Positions 16,614-26,268 of a DNA stretch of 64,000 bases are shown in pieces. This stretch comes from Pseudomonadota bacterium (GTDB lineage: Bacteria; Pseudomonadota; Alphaproteobacteria; Rhizobiales; Hyphomicrobiaceae): contig JAFECE010000011.1 in NCBI GenBank assembly GCA_018242295.1, forward strand, positions 558,001 through 622,000. Reading direction: 5' to 3'. The notes beneath the pieces were generated by a model, which had not been told where the DNA came from, did no database searches, and saw only the letters and a program-made list of their open reading frames with translations. Position numbers and translations under genes: made by a program. Within the stretch, counting starts at the first letter, position 1. Each line of letters opens with the position of its first letter.

Positions 16614-18773
16614 ATGCTAGCTCGCCAAACCACTCCCGAACTGTCGCGACGGAATTTCCTTGTAGCCGGTGCTGCCGCTGGTGGGGGGATGATGATCGGC
16701 TGGGTTCCAGCTGCAGAAGCGGGCGTTGATAAAAGCCCACCCGTCGTGCCCGATGCTTACATTCGCATCGACGGGCAAGGAAAGGTGACCATCGTCTCGC
16801 CAATGATCGAGATGGGACAAGGCACCTATACGTCGCTTCCGATGCTCGTTGCGGAAGAACTCGATGTCGACATGGCAAACGTGTCCGTGGCGATCTCGCC
16901 GCCAAGTGACAAACTCTACGGAAATCCGGCTCTCGGCAACATACAGGTCACGGGTGGTTCAACGTCGATCCGCGGCTTTTATTTGCCCCTTCGCAAAACT
17001 GGTGCCGCGGCGAGAGTGATGTTGATTGCTGCGGCAGCGGAGACCTGGGGTGTTGACCCAGCTACTCTGCGGACGGAGCCGGGCTTCGTCATCGACGACT
17101 CTACCACGCGACGCCTTTCATACGGCGAGCTGGCCGACAGAGCTGCGAAAATTCCTGTCCCGGGCGAAGTCAAACTGAAAGACGCTAGTCAGTTTCGCAT
17201 TATCGGTACACCAGCAAAGCGCCTTGACGTGAGCGGAAAGGTCAACGGCTCTGCTCAATACGGCATCGATACCAAGGTGCCGAATATGAAAGTCGCGACA
17301 GTCTCTGCATCTCCAGTGTTCGGTGGGAAGCTCGTATCCTTCGATGAAGCTGCGGCGAAGAAGATTCCAGGTGTTGTGCAAGTCGTGAAGCTCGACAACG
17401 CTCTCGCCGTGGTTGGAGATCATTATTGGGCTGCCAAGAAAGGGCTTGAAGCGGCATCTCCGGTTTTTGATGATGGACCACACGGCAATGTGTCGAATAC
17501 TGACGTCGTAGCCGCATTGGCCAGAGCCGCCGAAAGACCGGGTGCAGTCGCCAAGAGCGACGGGAATTTCGCGACCGCGTTTTCGTCGGCCAACAAGAAG
17601 GTCGAAGCCACCTACGAAGCGCCATTCCTCGCGCACGCCACTATGGAACCGATGAATTGCACGGTTGCTGTCACGGGCGACGGTTGCGACATCTGGGTGG
17701 GTACGCAAATACCCGTCTGGGCGCAGCAAGCCGTCGCTAAGGTCCTCAATCTGAAAACCGAACAGGTACGGCTTCATAACCATCTGCTCGGCGGCGGCTT
17801 CGGCCGGCGCTTGGAATCAGACGGAATTGTTCAGGCGGCGCTCATAGCCAAACAGCTCGATTTTCCGGTCAAAGTCGTGTGGAGCCGCGAGGAAGATATC
17901 CAGCACGACATGTACAGGCCCTACTACTATGACCGCATCTCGGCCGGGCTCGATGCGCAGGGTATGCCCGTCGCCTGGTCACATCGCATTGTCGGATCAT
18001 CCATATTGGCGCGATGGGCGCCGCCGCTTTTCAAAAACGGAATTGATCCGGACGCCATAGACGGCGCGGCTGACATGCCCTACGCAATCGAGAATTTTCA
18101 TGTCGAGTATGTCCGCGAGGAGCCTCCGGGAATTCCCACTGCGTTTTGGCGCGGCGTCGGCCCGACGCACAACGTGTATGTGATTGAGAGCTTCATCGAC
18201 GAACTTGCCGCCGCGGCCAAGAAGGATCCGGTCGAGTATCGCCGCGCGCTGCTCCAGAAGAACCCGCGTGCCCTGCACGTTCTCGATCGCGCCGCTGAGC
18301 TTTCGAATTGGAGCAAACCACTTGGTCCGCGGCAAGGTCGCGGCGTATCAGTGCAGCAGGCTTTCGGCTCGTATATGTGCCAGGTCGCCGAGGTGACTGT
18401 CGGCAAGGACGGCGAGGTAAAAGTTGATCGCGTTTACGTCGTCGTCGATCCGGGCGTGGTTGTAAATCCGAACACTGTCGTTGCGCAGATGCAGAGCGGC
18501 GTCATATTTGGAATTACGGCAGTGCTTTGGGGAGAGATCACGCTCGACAAAGGCCGCGTGCAGCAAACCAACTTCGATGACTATCGAATTCTGCGCATTG
18601 ACGAAGCGCCCGAGATCGAAGTCGAAATTGTAAAAAGCAGCGCCGATCCGGGCGGAATTGGAGAGCCGGGCACGTCTGGCCTGGCGCCGGCTGTCCTCAA
18701 CGCGGTCTACGCGGCGACAGGCGTTCGTCTACGGAAGACGCCGATCGACAGCAAACGCCTAAAAGCGGTGTGA
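16614..18773 (+). CDS. iorB: Molybdenum-binding subunit of an isoquinoline 1-oxidoreductase-type hydroxylase
   Basis: The 719-residue catalytic subunit hydroxylates an N-heterocycle or oxidises an aldehyde with water as oxygen donor; the substrate cannot be read from the sequence. A Tat-type signal is at the N-terminus (S-R-R-N-F-L, residues 11-16, then an Ala/Gly-rich segment), which implies export of the folded enzyme. Molybdopterin-contact motifs include G-G-G-F-G-R-R near residue 395 and G-G-I-G-E-P-G with the catalytic Glu region near the end. The ATG at 16614 has GAGG eight bases upstream. Confidence 0.92.
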   Translation: MLARQTTPELSRRNFLVAGAAAGGGMMIGWVPAAEAGVDKSPPVVPDAYIRIDGQGKVTIVSPMIEMGQGTYTSLPMLVAEELDVDMANVSVAISPPSDKLYGNPALGNIQVTGGSTSIRGFYLPLRKTGAAARVMLIAAAAETWGVDPATLRTEPGFVIDDSTTRRLSYGELADRAAKIPVPGEVKLKDASQFRIIGTPAKRLDVSGKVNGSAQYGIDTKVPNMKVATVSASPVFGGKLVSFDEAAAKKIPGVVQVVKLDNALAVVGDHYWAAKKGLEAASPVFDDGPHGNVSNTDVVAALARAAERPGAVAKSDGNFATAFSSANKKVEATYEAPFLAHATMEPMNCTVAVTGDGCDIWVGTQIPVWAQQAVAKVLNLKTEQVRLHNHLLGGGFGRRLESDGIVQAALIAKQLDFPVKVVWSREEDIQHDMYRPYYYDRISAGLDAQGMPVAWSHRIVGSSILARWAPPLFKNGIDPDAIDGAADMPYAIENFHVEYVREEPPGIPTAFWRGVGPTHNVYVIESFIDELAAAAKKDPVEYRRALLQKNPRALHVLDRAAELSNWSKPLGPRQGRGVSVQQAFGSYMCQVAEVTVGKDGEVKVDRVYVVVDPGVVVNPNTVVAQMQSGVIFGITAVLWGEITLDKGRVQQTNFDDYRILRIDEAPEIEVEIVKSSADPGGIGEPGTSGLAPAVLNAVYAATGVRLRKTPIDSKRLKAV

Positions 18774-18871
18774 ACCGGCCAGATAACGGCGGCCGAGCGC
18801 ATCCGCTTCGTGTTCAGCCGGCTGGACGCTCCGGTTTTCTAATTGACTAGGTGCTCACTGCGGAGACCCAC

Positions 18872-19864
18872 ATGACCCTCATCTTTCAGCGCTTCGACGC
18901 GGATACGGGTCTGCTCGCCGATGAGGACGTGCTTCCTCACCTCGCGCAATGGCAAAGCGAGGGAGTGCGCACCGCGCTCGTAACCTTGGTCGGCGTGGAG
19001 GGCGGTGCTCCACGCCAGCCGGGCGCGCAAATGGCGGTGGCCGAGGACGGTCGTTTCGCCGGCTATCTTTCTGGCGGCTGCCTCGAGGCCGCAGTGGTGC
19101 TCGAAGCACAGGCGGCGATCCGTGCCGGCGAGAACCGGCTTGTTCGCTACGGCAAGGACTCGCCTTACTTCGACGTCAAGCTTCCGTGCGGCAGCGGTCT
19201 CGATCTTTATTTTGACCAGAGCATCGGCGCGGCGCAGGTGCAAGAGCTCTTACGTTGCCGCGCAGCGCGCCAAGCGTGTTCGCTCAGAACCTCCCTTGTC
19301 GACGGCACAAGCATCGTCACCTCTGCTGCTTCACTGGGGCCGATGCCACGAAGCACGGGCGAGAAAGACCATTTCGATCGGTATTTTTCGCCGCCGCTTC
19401 GGCTCTTGCTGCTCGGCAGCGGACCACTCCTCAATGCCATCGCAGTCGTCGCTCAGGTGAGTGGACTTGAGATCGCCGTCTGGTCGCCCGACGAGGCGAC
19501 ACGCGATCAGGCGGCGCGACGCGGAATATCGGCGTTCAACGGCACCGCGGCACTTCAATCCTCGATCGAGGCGCTCGATTATGCTTCCGCGGCGGTGCTC
19601 GTCTTTCATGATCACGAGGCGGAGCCCGATATCCTGGCGCGTGTCCTCGAGATGGAGTGTTTTTACATCGGCGTTCTGGGCAACCACGCTGTGCACAGGC
19701 ATCGCCTTGAGGCGCTGCAGACCAAAGGCTTCACAACCACTGCCCGCGCGCGACTGCATGCTCCAGTCGGATCGATCCCCGGTGCTAAAAGTAAAGCCAC
19801 CCTGGCAGCGGGTGTGCTTGCGGAGATCTTGGCTGAGGCCAAGATCGCCAACCTCGTGTCGTGA
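18872..19864 (+). CDS. xdhC: XdhC/CoxI family molybdenum hydroxylase maturation factor
   Basis: The 330-residue protein has the N-terminal XdhC/CoxI domain (G-G-A-P-R-Q-P-G-A-Q-M and L-S-G-G-C-L-E motifs) and a C-terminal Rossmann domain (L-L-L-L-G-S-G-P-L, Y-I-G-V-L-G-N). XdhC binds molybdenum cofactor and helps to add the terminal sulfido ligand and insert it into xanthine-oxidase-family enzymes. It is the third gene of the iorAB operon. I chose the ATG at 18872 because GGAG precedes it; a GTG at 18851 is also in frame. Confidence 0.9.
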   Translation: MTLIFQRFDADTGLLADEDVLPHLAQWQSEGVRTALVTLVGVEGGAPRQPGAQMAVAEDGRFAGYLSGGCLEAAVVLEAQAAIRAGENRLVRYGKDSPYFDVKLPCGSGLDLYFDQSIGAAQVQELLRCRAARQACSLRTSLVDGTSIVTSAASLGPMPRSTGEKDHFDRYFSPPLRLLLLGSGPLLNAIAVVAQVSGLEIAVWSPDEATRDQAARRGISAFNGTAALQSSIEALDYASAAVLVFHDHEAEPDILARVLEMECFYIGVLGNHAVHRHRLEALQTKGFTTTARARLHAPVGSIPGAKSKATLAAGVLAEILAEAKIANLVS

Positions 19865-20478
19865 TCGTGGTGAGCCGAGTTGCCGCCGTTCTTCTTGCCG
19901 CCGGGAGCTCGGAGCGCTTCGGTAGCGAGAATAAGCTTCTAACGGAAATCGGTGGAGAGCCTCTGCTCCGCCGTGTCACGCGCGCGGTCATCGAGGCCCG
20001 GCCTTCCGAGACAATAGTCGTGACCGGTCATGAGGCCGAGCGATGCCGCAGCGTCCTTGAAGGGCTTGCCGTTCGGTTCGTCCATAACGCTGCTTGGAAA
20101 CAGGGCATGGGCAAATCGATCGCGGCCGGTGTCGGAGCGCTCGGAGATGAGTTCGACGGCGCGTTCATCGTGGCGTCCGACATGCCCTACCTGACGTCGG
20201 CCCTCTTCACTCGCCTACGGGCCGCATTCGATGAGTCCTGCGGGCGTGCGATCATCTTCCCTGTGACCACGGCTGGGGAACAGCGCAATCCCGTTTTGTG
20301 GCCGCGGGCACATTTCTCCGAGCTCAGCGCGTTAGACGGTGCGACAGGCGCCAAGGCGCTTCTGCGAAAGTACGTGGGGGAAAGTCTTGGCGTTCCTCTC
20401 GCGTCCGACGAGGAAGTAACCGATATCGATACTCCGGCCGATCTGACCGCCGTCTGCTACCAGCAACGCCCGCACTAA
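19861..20478 (+). CDS. mocA: MobA/MocA-like nucleotidyltransferase for molybdenum cofactor
   Basis: The 205-residue NTP-transferase starts with the L-A-A-G-S-S-E-R-F-G-x-x-K nucleotide loop and has A-S-D-M-P-Y at the metal site and E-Q-R-N-P-V. MocA makes the cytosine dinucleotide form of molybdenum cofactor used by xanthine-oxidase-family enzymes, which fits its place after xdhC. The GTG overlaps the xdhC TGA (GTGA). CTP rather than GTP use is inferred from context and from partner type, not shown by the sequence. Confidence 0.85.
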   Translation: MIVVSRVAAVLLAAGSSERFGSENKLLTEIGGEPLLRRVTRAVIEARPSETIVVTGHEAERCRSVLEGLAVRFVHNAAWKQGMGKSIAAGVGALGDEFDGAFIVASDMPYLTSALFTRLRAAFDESCGRAIIFPVTTAGEQRNPVLWPRAHFSELSALDGATGAKALLRKYVGESLGVPLASDEEVTDIDTPADLTAVCYQQRPH

Positions 20479-20829
20479 ATCCGGATCGCACAAGGATTAT
20501 ACGGATGAACAAGGTCGGCCACCTGCGTTTGTCATATACTATAAGTTATTGAAATATATATAAATATACGTATTTTTAGAGGTCTGCCTTTCTCTTTCTC
20601 AATTGTATGGCCGACACAATCCTGGCCTCCCGTACGGTGTGGACAATGTCGAGGACGATGGCGGCTGAGAGACACGCTTAGCGTGGTGCTAGCAGCGACC
20701 AAGTTGGATCTGAGACGCTTTGTCAGCAGATGCGAAGGGGCGCAGACCCGGTCCGTCGCATGTCTGTTTCAAACATGGTATCACTTGCGAACTTTACTTA
20801 CCGAGCGTCCGATAACGTCTGGACCGACG
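20479..20829. other. Intergenic region with AT-rich tract upstream of the FNR-type gene
   Basis: About 350 bases without a supported gene. Between about 20524 and 20580 the sequence is very AT-rich (runs such as ATATATATAAATATA), unlike the GC-rich surroundings, and could be a promoter or protein-bending region. A small inverted repeat ATTGT-N9-ACAAT lies at 20602-20620. I see no TTGAT-N4-ATCAA box here. Confidence 0.45.
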
Positions 20830-21546
20830 ATGACACAACAGCAATCGATCCGCTGCGATACTTGCGCAGTGCGCCACCGTGCGGTCTGTGGGGCACTGAG
20901 CCGGACTGAAATAGAGCGACTCAATGCGATCGCCCACCATCGGACAGTGCCGCAAGGGCAAGCAATCGTGGCCGATCAGGACACGGTCGCCTCATTCGCC
21001 AACATCATCTCCGGCGTCGTCAAACTCACCAAGGCCATGAGCGACGGACGGCAGCAGATCGTCGGGCTTCAATTCGCGTCCGATTTTATCGGCAGGCCGT
21101 ACCGCGAGCGCAGCGCGTATGAAGTGACCGCCGTGAATGAAGTTCACCTCTGTACCTATGACCGCGGGCAATTCGAGCGTCTGGTCCGGGAATTTCCCGG
21201 GTTCGAACGCCGCCTGTTCGAAAACACGCTGGACGAGCTCGATGCCGCGCGCGAATGGATGCTGCTGCTCGGACGAAAAAGTGCCGAGGAAAAGGTGGCA
21301 AGTTTCATTCTCATGGTTTCCAAGCGGATCGATGCGGTCGGTTGTCAGAGCGGACAGGTGCAGGAGCCAGCGAAATTCGAGCTGCCCATCTCGCGCGCTG
21401 AGATCGCCGATTTCCTCGGCCTAACAATCGAAACGGTCAGCCGGCAATTTTCCCGCCTCAAGGCCAAGAAAATTATCGGACTCGATGGGGCGAGGACTGT
21501 TGTTGTCTTGGACCCCGCTCATCTGGAACGGATGAGCAGCGTCTAG
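20830..21546 (+). CDS. fnrL: FNR-type oxygen-responsive regulator (Crp/Fnr family)
   Basis: The 238-residue regulator has N-terminal Cys9, Cys12 and Cys20 (C-x2-C-x7-C) and a fourth Cys108, the set that binds an oxygen-labile [4Fe-4S] cluster in FnrL/FnrN proteins. The cyclic-nucleotide-like sensor domain comes next, then a helix-turn-helix (S-R-A-E-I-A-D-F-L-G-L-T) with the E-T-V-S-R recognition helix, which reads TTGAT-N4-ATCAA. It probably activates the adjacent hemN/hemerythrin and cco genes when oxygen is low. The ATG at 20830 was chosen because the family starts close before the Cys cluster. The reading frame remains open upstream. The 3' end overlaps hemN by four bases. Confidence 0.9.
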   Translation: MTQQQSIRCDTCAVRHRAVCGALSRTEIERLNAIAHHRTVPQGQAIVADQDTVASFANIISGVVKLTKAMSDGRQQIVGLQFASDFIGRPYRERSAYEVTAVNEVHLCTYDRGQFERLVREFPGFERRLFENTLDELDAAREWMLLLGRKSAEEKVASFILMVSKRIDAVGCQSGQVQEPAKFELPISRAEIADFLGLTIETVSRQFSRLKAKKIIGLDGARTVVVLDPAHLERMSSV

Positions 21547-22877
21547 ACCGCCGGCGCGCAGCGCATATCAGATCCGAGATAGGTATCGAAGCACGCCGCA
21601 ATGCTTCTCACAAATGGCTGACCGCGTGGTGTGACGACGAATCCGTCATCGACCTTCTCCAGAAGACCGGCGGTATCGGCCTCGACCATCTCCCGGCCTT
21701 CCAGAATGACGCCCGACGCCGCAGCTCCGAAGCGCTCGCGGACGCTGGATTCGGAATAGCTGAAGTCACACATCAATTTCGCGATAACGTAGCGCCGAAC
21801 GCGATCTTCGTCCGTCAGCTTTACGCCTCTGGTCGTGGCGAGGCCTGTCGCTGCAATACGCTCTTCGTATTCGGCGGGAGACGACACGTTCTGAAAATAT
21901 GCGCTGCCGATGCAGGAGATGGCCGACGGCCCGACGCCGACCAGGGTTTCCGACGTGTCGGTCGTATATCCTTGAAAGTTGCGGCGAACGGGCCCGACGG
22001 CCAAGGGATCGTCCTTCAGGGCAAAATGGTCGAGCCCGATCCGGACGTAACCTGCGGCGGTGAGCATGCGCGCGGCTCTTTGGGACTGAGCAAAGCGTTC
22101 GACGCTGTCTGGAAGCGTCGTGGCGTCAATAATCGATTGGTGCGCGAAGCGCGCGGGCAGATGCGCATACCCAAATAGCGTGACACGATTTGGCCGCAGC
22201 GAAAGGACCTGCTCGACCGTCCGTTCGATTCCAGATCGGGTCTGCAGCGGCAATCCATAAACGAGGTCGATGTTGATCTTGTCGATCCCAGCATCGCGTA
22301 AACTGTCTACGCAGGCCGACGTCACGTCAAACGACTGCAGCCGATTGATGGCGGTCTGAACCGTAGGGTCGAAATCTTGGACCCCAATCGACACCCGATT
22401 GACGCCTGCCAGCTTCAACGCCTGCGTAAGCGACGCGCTCGTTTCGCGCGGGTCGATCTCGACGGCGAATTCGGCAGTGGCGTCGATCTCGAAAGAGTTG
22501 CGGATGCGTGCAGTCAACGCCAAAATCTGCTCGCCGGTCAGAATGTTGGGGGAGCCGCCGCCCCAATGCATATATGAAATCTTGTGCTTGGAGAGTCCGA
22601 GCGCGGCGACGGTGCGCAATTCCGCTTCGAGAGCTTCCAAATAACGGATGACCGGCTCTTTGGTGCGTGCAACTTTCATATTGCAACCGCAGTACCAGCA
22701 AAGCTTCTTGCAGAACGGCACGTGTACGTAGAGCGAAAACGGCGTTTCGTCTTCCAATTCGATCAGAGCTTCTGCGAAGTCCTTCTCACCGACCGTGTTC
22801 CGAAACTGGGCGGCGGTCGGATAGCTCGTATATCGCGGAACGGGGGCGCTCATGCGGCGCACGAAATCTGGAGACAT
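21543..22877 (-). CDS. hemN: Oxygen-independent coproporphyrinogen III oxidase
   Basis: This radical-SAM enzyme decarboxylates two propionates of coproporphyrinogen III to give protoporphyrinogen IX without oxygen. The 444-residue protein has the cluster motif at Cys56, Cys60 and Cys63 (C-x3-C-x2-C) followed by C-N-M-K-V. Further family motifs are H-W-G-G-G-S-P, the E-I-D-P-R-E segment and the C-terminal HemN domain. It starts four bases after the hemerythrin gene, so both form one transcript facing away from the cco operon. It supplies haem for the cbb3 oxidase under low oxygen. Confidence 0.95.
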   Translation of the reverse strand: MSPDFVRRMSAPVPRYTSYPTAAQFRNTVGEKDFAEALIELEDETPFSLYVHVPFCKKLCWYCGCNMKVARTKEPVIRYLEALEAELRTVAALGLSKHKISYMHWGGGSPNILTGEQILALTARIRNSFEIDATAEFAVEIDPRETSASLTQALKLAGVNRVSIGVQDFDPTVQTAINRLQSFDVTSACVDSLRDAGIDKINIDLVYGLPLQTRSGIERTVEQVLSLRPNRVTLFGYAHLPARFAHQSIIDATTLPDSVERFAQSQRAARMLTAAGYVRIGLDHFALKDDPLAVGPVRRNFQGYTTDTSETLVGVGPSAISCIGSAYFQNVSSPAEYEERIAATGLATTRGVKLTDEDRVRRYVIAKLMCDFSYSESSVRERFGAAASGVILEGREMVEADTAGLLEKVDDGFVVTPRGQPFVRSIAACFDTYLGSDMRCAPAV

Positions 22878-22881
22878 CCCG

Positions 22882-23514
22882 TTATTTCTCCGGCCCGAGC
22901 GAGGAGGGGCATTTTTTGCAGATTGAGGATGGTGATCTTCGAGCTCTGAGCTTCAGCAGCGGTATTCTAATGCAACGGGGATGGTCGCTCATCATGATCC
23001 ATTCCTGAAGGCGGGCGAGGTCTTCGACGGTCAGTGCTTGGCGTGCTGCGGGCAAAACGACACTGTCCTCCCATGCGATATGGCGGCGCTGGCTTTCGAA
23101 ATAGCCGCGAAGAATGTAACCGAGCGTTTCCGGGTTCTGGGGTACTCTGCTTTGCAACGCGTCTTTGAGCGCCTCGACGAGTTCGTCTGCGATGTCTTCG
23201 TCACGCTCGTGTTCTTGGCTGAGGCATGCCAGTGCTTGAACGACAGTGTCGTTCGGTGACAACCGCTCTCTAAGAAGCGGGAAAAGCGCGTCTTCCTCGA
23301 ACTTCGTATGGGATTTTACGCTTCCCTTTAGAATGGAGATCGCAATCACTGCGAACGCGGTATCGAACTTGGCCGGCAGGTCGTCGGCGATGCTTTCCAA
23401 GAGATCGCACAGCTCCAATTGCAGGGCATGCTCCTCCTCGATAATCTCCAGGGGATGGGGAGTCGCACAGTGTCCAGCATCATCAAGGCGTCTTGCCGGG
23501 CTGGCATCCGTCAT
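22882..23514 (-). CDS. Hemerythrin HHE-domain protein
   Basis: The 210-residue protein has two helical pairs with a hemerythrin-like ligand set: H-P-L-E-I-I-E-E-E-H near residue 20, H-T-K-F-E-E-D-A-L-F-P-L-L near 70, H-E-R-D near 100 and R-R-H-I-A-W-E-D-S-V near 145. Such proteins bind a diiron centre and often sense or handle oxygen or nitric oxide. The C-terminal 30 residues are basic with a C-K-K-C pair. It is the first gene of the unit with hemN, and an FNR box lies about 77 bases upstream. Confidence 0.85.
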   Translation of the reverse strand: MTDASPARRLDDAGHCATPHPLEIIEEEHALQLELCDLLESIADDLPAKFDTAFAVIAISILKGSVKSHTKFEEDALFPLLRERLSPNDTVVQALACLSQEHERDEDIADELVEALKDALQSRVPQNPETLGYILRGYFESQRRHIAWEDSVVLPAARQALTVEDLARLQEWIMMSDHPRCIRIPLLKLRARRSPSSICKKCPSSLGPEK

Positions 23515-23590
23515 TAGTGGAATCCTCGAAAGACGTGAGGCCGCGGTTCTAGCGATGCGACATTTCTAATGCCGCTCTTCTTAGCGAACC

Positions 23591-23604
23591 TTGACTTAGA
23601 TCAA
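23591..23604. promoter_or_regulatory. FNR/FixK-type box shared by divergent promoters
   Basis: TTGAC-TTAG-ATCAA matches the FNR consensus TTGAT-N4-ATCAA in 9 of 10 positions. It lies in the 147-base gap between the divergent hemerythrin-hemN unit (start 23514) and ccoN (start 23662). Placing each transcription start about 41.5 bases from the box centre gives starts near 23639 (plus) and 23556 (minus). A TAGAAA -10-like hexamer lies at 23568-23563 on the minus strand and a weak TATTCG at 23622-23627 on the plus. One box could therefore serve both directions. Confidence 0.75.
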
Positions 23605-23661
23605 GGCTGCGGGCGGCCCGTTATTCGACTGTGAGTTCCGTATTGGGATCGGGAGGCAGCT

Positions 23662-25326
23662 TTGCAGGACGTATTGGACGAGCGCTCAGGGCTCAGCGAT
23701 TCGCTCGCGCTCATAAGCGCAGCCATCATCGGCGCGATAGGTCTATTGTTCGCGCTCGCTGGAGAGGAGGAGATCCTTCGGCTTCAGGGGCTCATCATGT
23801 TGGCGGCGGCGGTGGCTGCCGGCTTCTACGTGGTAACGCATCCAACGAACCTCAGACAGGAGAAGCGTTCCGGTTACTTCGACGGTCCCATTCGCGTTGC
23901 GACTATTGCGTGCGTTTTCTGGGGCGTCATCGGATTTCTCGTTGGCGATATTCTCGCGTGGCAACTTTCATTTCCGGCGCTGAACTTCGATTTGCCGTGG
24001 ACCAACTTCGGGCGCCTGCGGCCGGTTCACACCTCGGCCGTCATCTTTGCGTTCGGCGGCAATGCTCTCATCGCGACTTCACTTTATGTCGTTCAGCGGA
24101 CAAGCCAGGCTCGGCTGCCAGGCAAATGGGCGCCCTGGTTCGTCGTTTGGGGATATCAGCTTTTCATCGTTATCGCGGCGTCGGGCTACCTGATGGGCGT
24201 GACGCAAGGCAAGGAATATGCGGAGCCCGAATGGTACGCCGACATCTTGCTGACGGTCGTGTGGGTCGCCTATCTGCTCGTCTTTCTCGGGACGCTGAAG
24301 GATCGCCAAGAGCCGCACATTTACGTCGCGAACTGGTTCTTCCTGGGCTTCATCGTCACCGTCGCGATGCTGCACATCGTCAATAACCTTGCGCTGCCCG
24401 TGTCATTTCTCGGAACGCTGAGCTATCCGCTCTTTCCGGGCGTTCAGGGCGCCATGACGCAATGGTGGTATGGGCACAACGCTGTTGGCTTCTTTTTGAC
24501 GGCCGGGTTTCTCGGCATCATGTATTACTTCATTCCAAAACGCGCCGAGCGGCCAGTCTATTCCTACCGCTTGTCGATCGTGCACTTCTGGTCGCTGATC
24601 TTCCTCTACATCTGGGCGGGACCGCACCACCTCCATTACACCGCGCTTCCGGAATGGGCGCAGACGCTCGGCATGACGTTCTCGATCATGCTCTGGATGC
24701 CGTCATGGGGCGGCATGATCAACGGGCTCATGACGCTGTCCGGTGCGTGGGACAAGCTCAGGACCGATCCAGTCATCCGGCTGCTGGTCGTCAGCGTCGC
24801 GTTCTACGGGATGTCGACGTTCGAAGGACCGCTGATGTCTATCAAGGAGGTCAACTCGCTATCGCACTACACAGACTGGACGATCGGACACGTCCATTCT
24901 GGCGCGCTTGGCTGGGTCGGCATGATCACGTTCGGCGCAGTGTACTGCCTCGTGCCGTGGCTGTGGAAGCGGCAAGGCCTTTATTCAATGAAGCTTGTCG
25001 AGTGGCACTTCTGGCTCGCGATGATCGGCATCGTTCTCTACATCTCGTCGATGTGGGTTGCGGGCATCACGCAAGGTCTGATGTGGCGCGCCTACGACCG
25101 CCTCGGCTTCCTCAAATATTCCTTCATCGAAACCGTCGAGGCGATGCACTGGCCTTACGTCATCCGGGCGACTGGCGGCGTGCTGTTCCTGCTAGGCGGA
25201 CTGATCATGGCCTACAACGTCTGGCGCACGATCCGTGGGGATCAGCCGGTCGACGTCCGTGATCAGCCGGCGGTAGCGGCAGCGCCTGAGCTGCGCCCCG
25301 GCGTCGTCGCAATGCCAGCCGAATAA
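23662..25326 (+). CDS. ccoN: cbb3-type cytochrome c oxidase subunit I
   Basis: This is the catalytic haem-copper subunit of the high-affinity cbb3 oxidase. The 554-residue protein has about 14 membrane helices. The haem and CuB ligands are visible as R-P-V-H-T-S near residue 126, W-Y-G-H-N-A, the H-H-L-H-Y segment and W-T-I-G-H-V-H-S-G. The C-terminal tail is Ala/Pro-rich. Translation starts at a TTG preceded by a strong GGGAGG, which is convincing because no ATG in frame fits. It opens the ccoNOQP operon just after the FNR box. Confidence 0.97.
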   Translation: MQDVLDERSGLSDSLALISAAIIGAIGLLFALAGEEEILRLQGLIMLAAAVAAGFYVVTHPTNLRQEKRSGYFDGPIRVATIACVFWGVIGFLVGDILAWQLSFPALNFDLPWTNFGRLRPVHTSAVIFAFGGNALIATSLYVVQRTSQARLPGKWAPWFVVWGYQLFIVIAASGYLMGVTQGKEYAEPEWYADILLTVVWVAYLLVFLGTLKDRQEPHIYVANWFFLGFIVTVAMLHIVNNLALPVSFLGTLSYPLFPGVQGAMTQWWYGHNAVGFFLTAGFLGIMYYFIPKRAERPVYSYRLSIVHFWSLIFLYIWAGPHHLHYTALPEWAQTLGMTFSIMLWMPSWGGMINGLMTLSGAWDKLRTDPVIRLLVVSVAFYGMSTFEGPLMSIKEVNSLSHYTDWTIGHVHSGALGWVGMITFGAVYCLVPWLWKRQGLYSMKLVEWHFWLAMIGIVLYISSMWVAGITQGLMWRAYDRLGFLKYSFIETVEAMHWPYVIRATGGVLFLLGGLIMAYNVWRTIRGDQPVDVRDQPAVAAAPELRPGVVAMPAE

Positions 25327-25340
25327 CAGGAGCGATAATC

Positions 25341-26078
25341 GTGAACCACGCCATTTTCGAGCGAAACTCGATTATTCTGCTGATCGGTGCGCTGATTGTC
25401 GTTTCAATCGGCGGCATCGTCGAGATCGCACCACTGTTCTACGTTCAGTCGACGATTGAGAAGGTGCAGGGCATGCGGCCCTATTCGCCGCTCGAGCTTG
25501 CCGGCCGTGACATCTATGTGCGCGAGGGCTGCTATAACTGTCACAGCCAAATGATCCGGTCGCTGCGCGACGAGGTCGAACGCTACGGCCACTACTCTCT
25601 GGCTGCGGAGAGCATGTATGACTATCCGTTCCAGTGGGGCTCGAAGCGCACGGGGCCCGATCTTGCGCGCGTCGGCGGCAAGTATTCGGATGCCTGGCAC
25701 ACAGAGCATATGCGCGACCCGCGCTCGGTCGTGCCGGCATCGATCATGCCGGGGTATCCGTTTCTCGACCGCACCCTTCTCGATTACTCGAACATCTCGA
25801 AGCGCATGAAAGCGTTGAAGGAGCTTGGCGTTCCTTACAGCGACGAGATGATTGCGAGCGCCGATAAGGACATCGTTGCGCAGATTTCGCCCGACACCAA
25901 AGACGCAAAGGCACTCGTCGCGCGCTACCCGAAGGCGCAAGTGCGCAAGTTCGACGGTCAGCCGGCGGCGGAGAACGTCGAGCCCACGGAACTCGATGCC
26001 GTCATCGCCTATCTGCAAATGCTCGGCACGCTCGTCGACTTCACGAAGTTCGATGCGAGTGGTCCAAACCTTCGATAA
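25341..26078 (+). CDS. ccoO: cbb3-type cytochrome c oxidase subunit II (mono-haem)
   Basis: The 245-residue membrane-anchored cytochrome c transfers electrons from CcoP to CcoN. It has one N-terminal membrane helix (residues about 10-30) and one haem c motif, C-Y-N-C-H at Cys64, Cys67 and His68. The axial Met is likely in the M-P-G-Y-P segment. The GTG start has AGGAGCG upstream. Length and order are normal for the family. Confidence 0.97.
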   Translation: MNHAIFERNSIILLIGALIVVSIGGIVEIAPLFYVQSTIEKVQGMRPYSPLELAGRDIYVREGCYNCHSQMIRSLRDEVERYGHYSLAAESMYDYPFQWGSKRTGPDLARVGGKYSDAWHTEHMRDPRSVVPASIMPGYPFLDRTLLDYSNISKRMKALKELGVPYSDEMIASADKDIVAQISPDTKDAKALVARYPKAQVRKFDGQPAAENVEPTELDAVIAYLQMLGTLVDFTKFDASGPNLR

Positions 26079-26091
26079 GGGGAGTTCGGCC

Positions 26092-26268
26092 TTGGCCTAC
26101 GAAGATATTCAAATGGTCACGCAGATTGCGTCACTGGTAATTTTTGGCGGCATCACGATCGCTGCATACGTCTATGCCTTGCGCAGAAGCAACAAAGCCA
26201 AGTTCGCGGCGGCTTCGGAAATTCCGTTTCGCGACGATGCGCTCCCGGCCGATGAGGATAAACGATGA
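26092..26268 (+). CDS. ccoQ: cbb3 oxidase subunit CcoQ
   Basis: This small single-helix membrane subunit stabilises the cbb3 oxidase. I read it from the TTG at 26092, with GGGGAG upstream, giving 58 residues: a hydrophobic helix (Q-I-A-S-L-V-I-F-G-G-I-T-I-A-A-Y-V-Y-A-L) followed by a basic and then acidic tail. An ATG at 26113 gives a shorter form. Its stop overlaps the ccoP start (ATGA). Confidence 0.85.
   Translation: MAYEDIQMVTQIASLVIFGGITIAAYVYALRRSNKAKFAAASEIPFRDDALPADEDKR

Noticed and set aside
20602-20620. ATTGT-N9-ACAAT as an operator upstream of the FNR-type gene
   Set aside because: Five-base arms are too short to stand above chance in an AT-rich stretch, and it does not fit the FNR consensus.
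22878-22881. Separate promoter or FNR box directly in front of hemN
   Set aside because: Only four bases separate hemN from the hemerythrin gene, so hemN is read from the upstream promoter.
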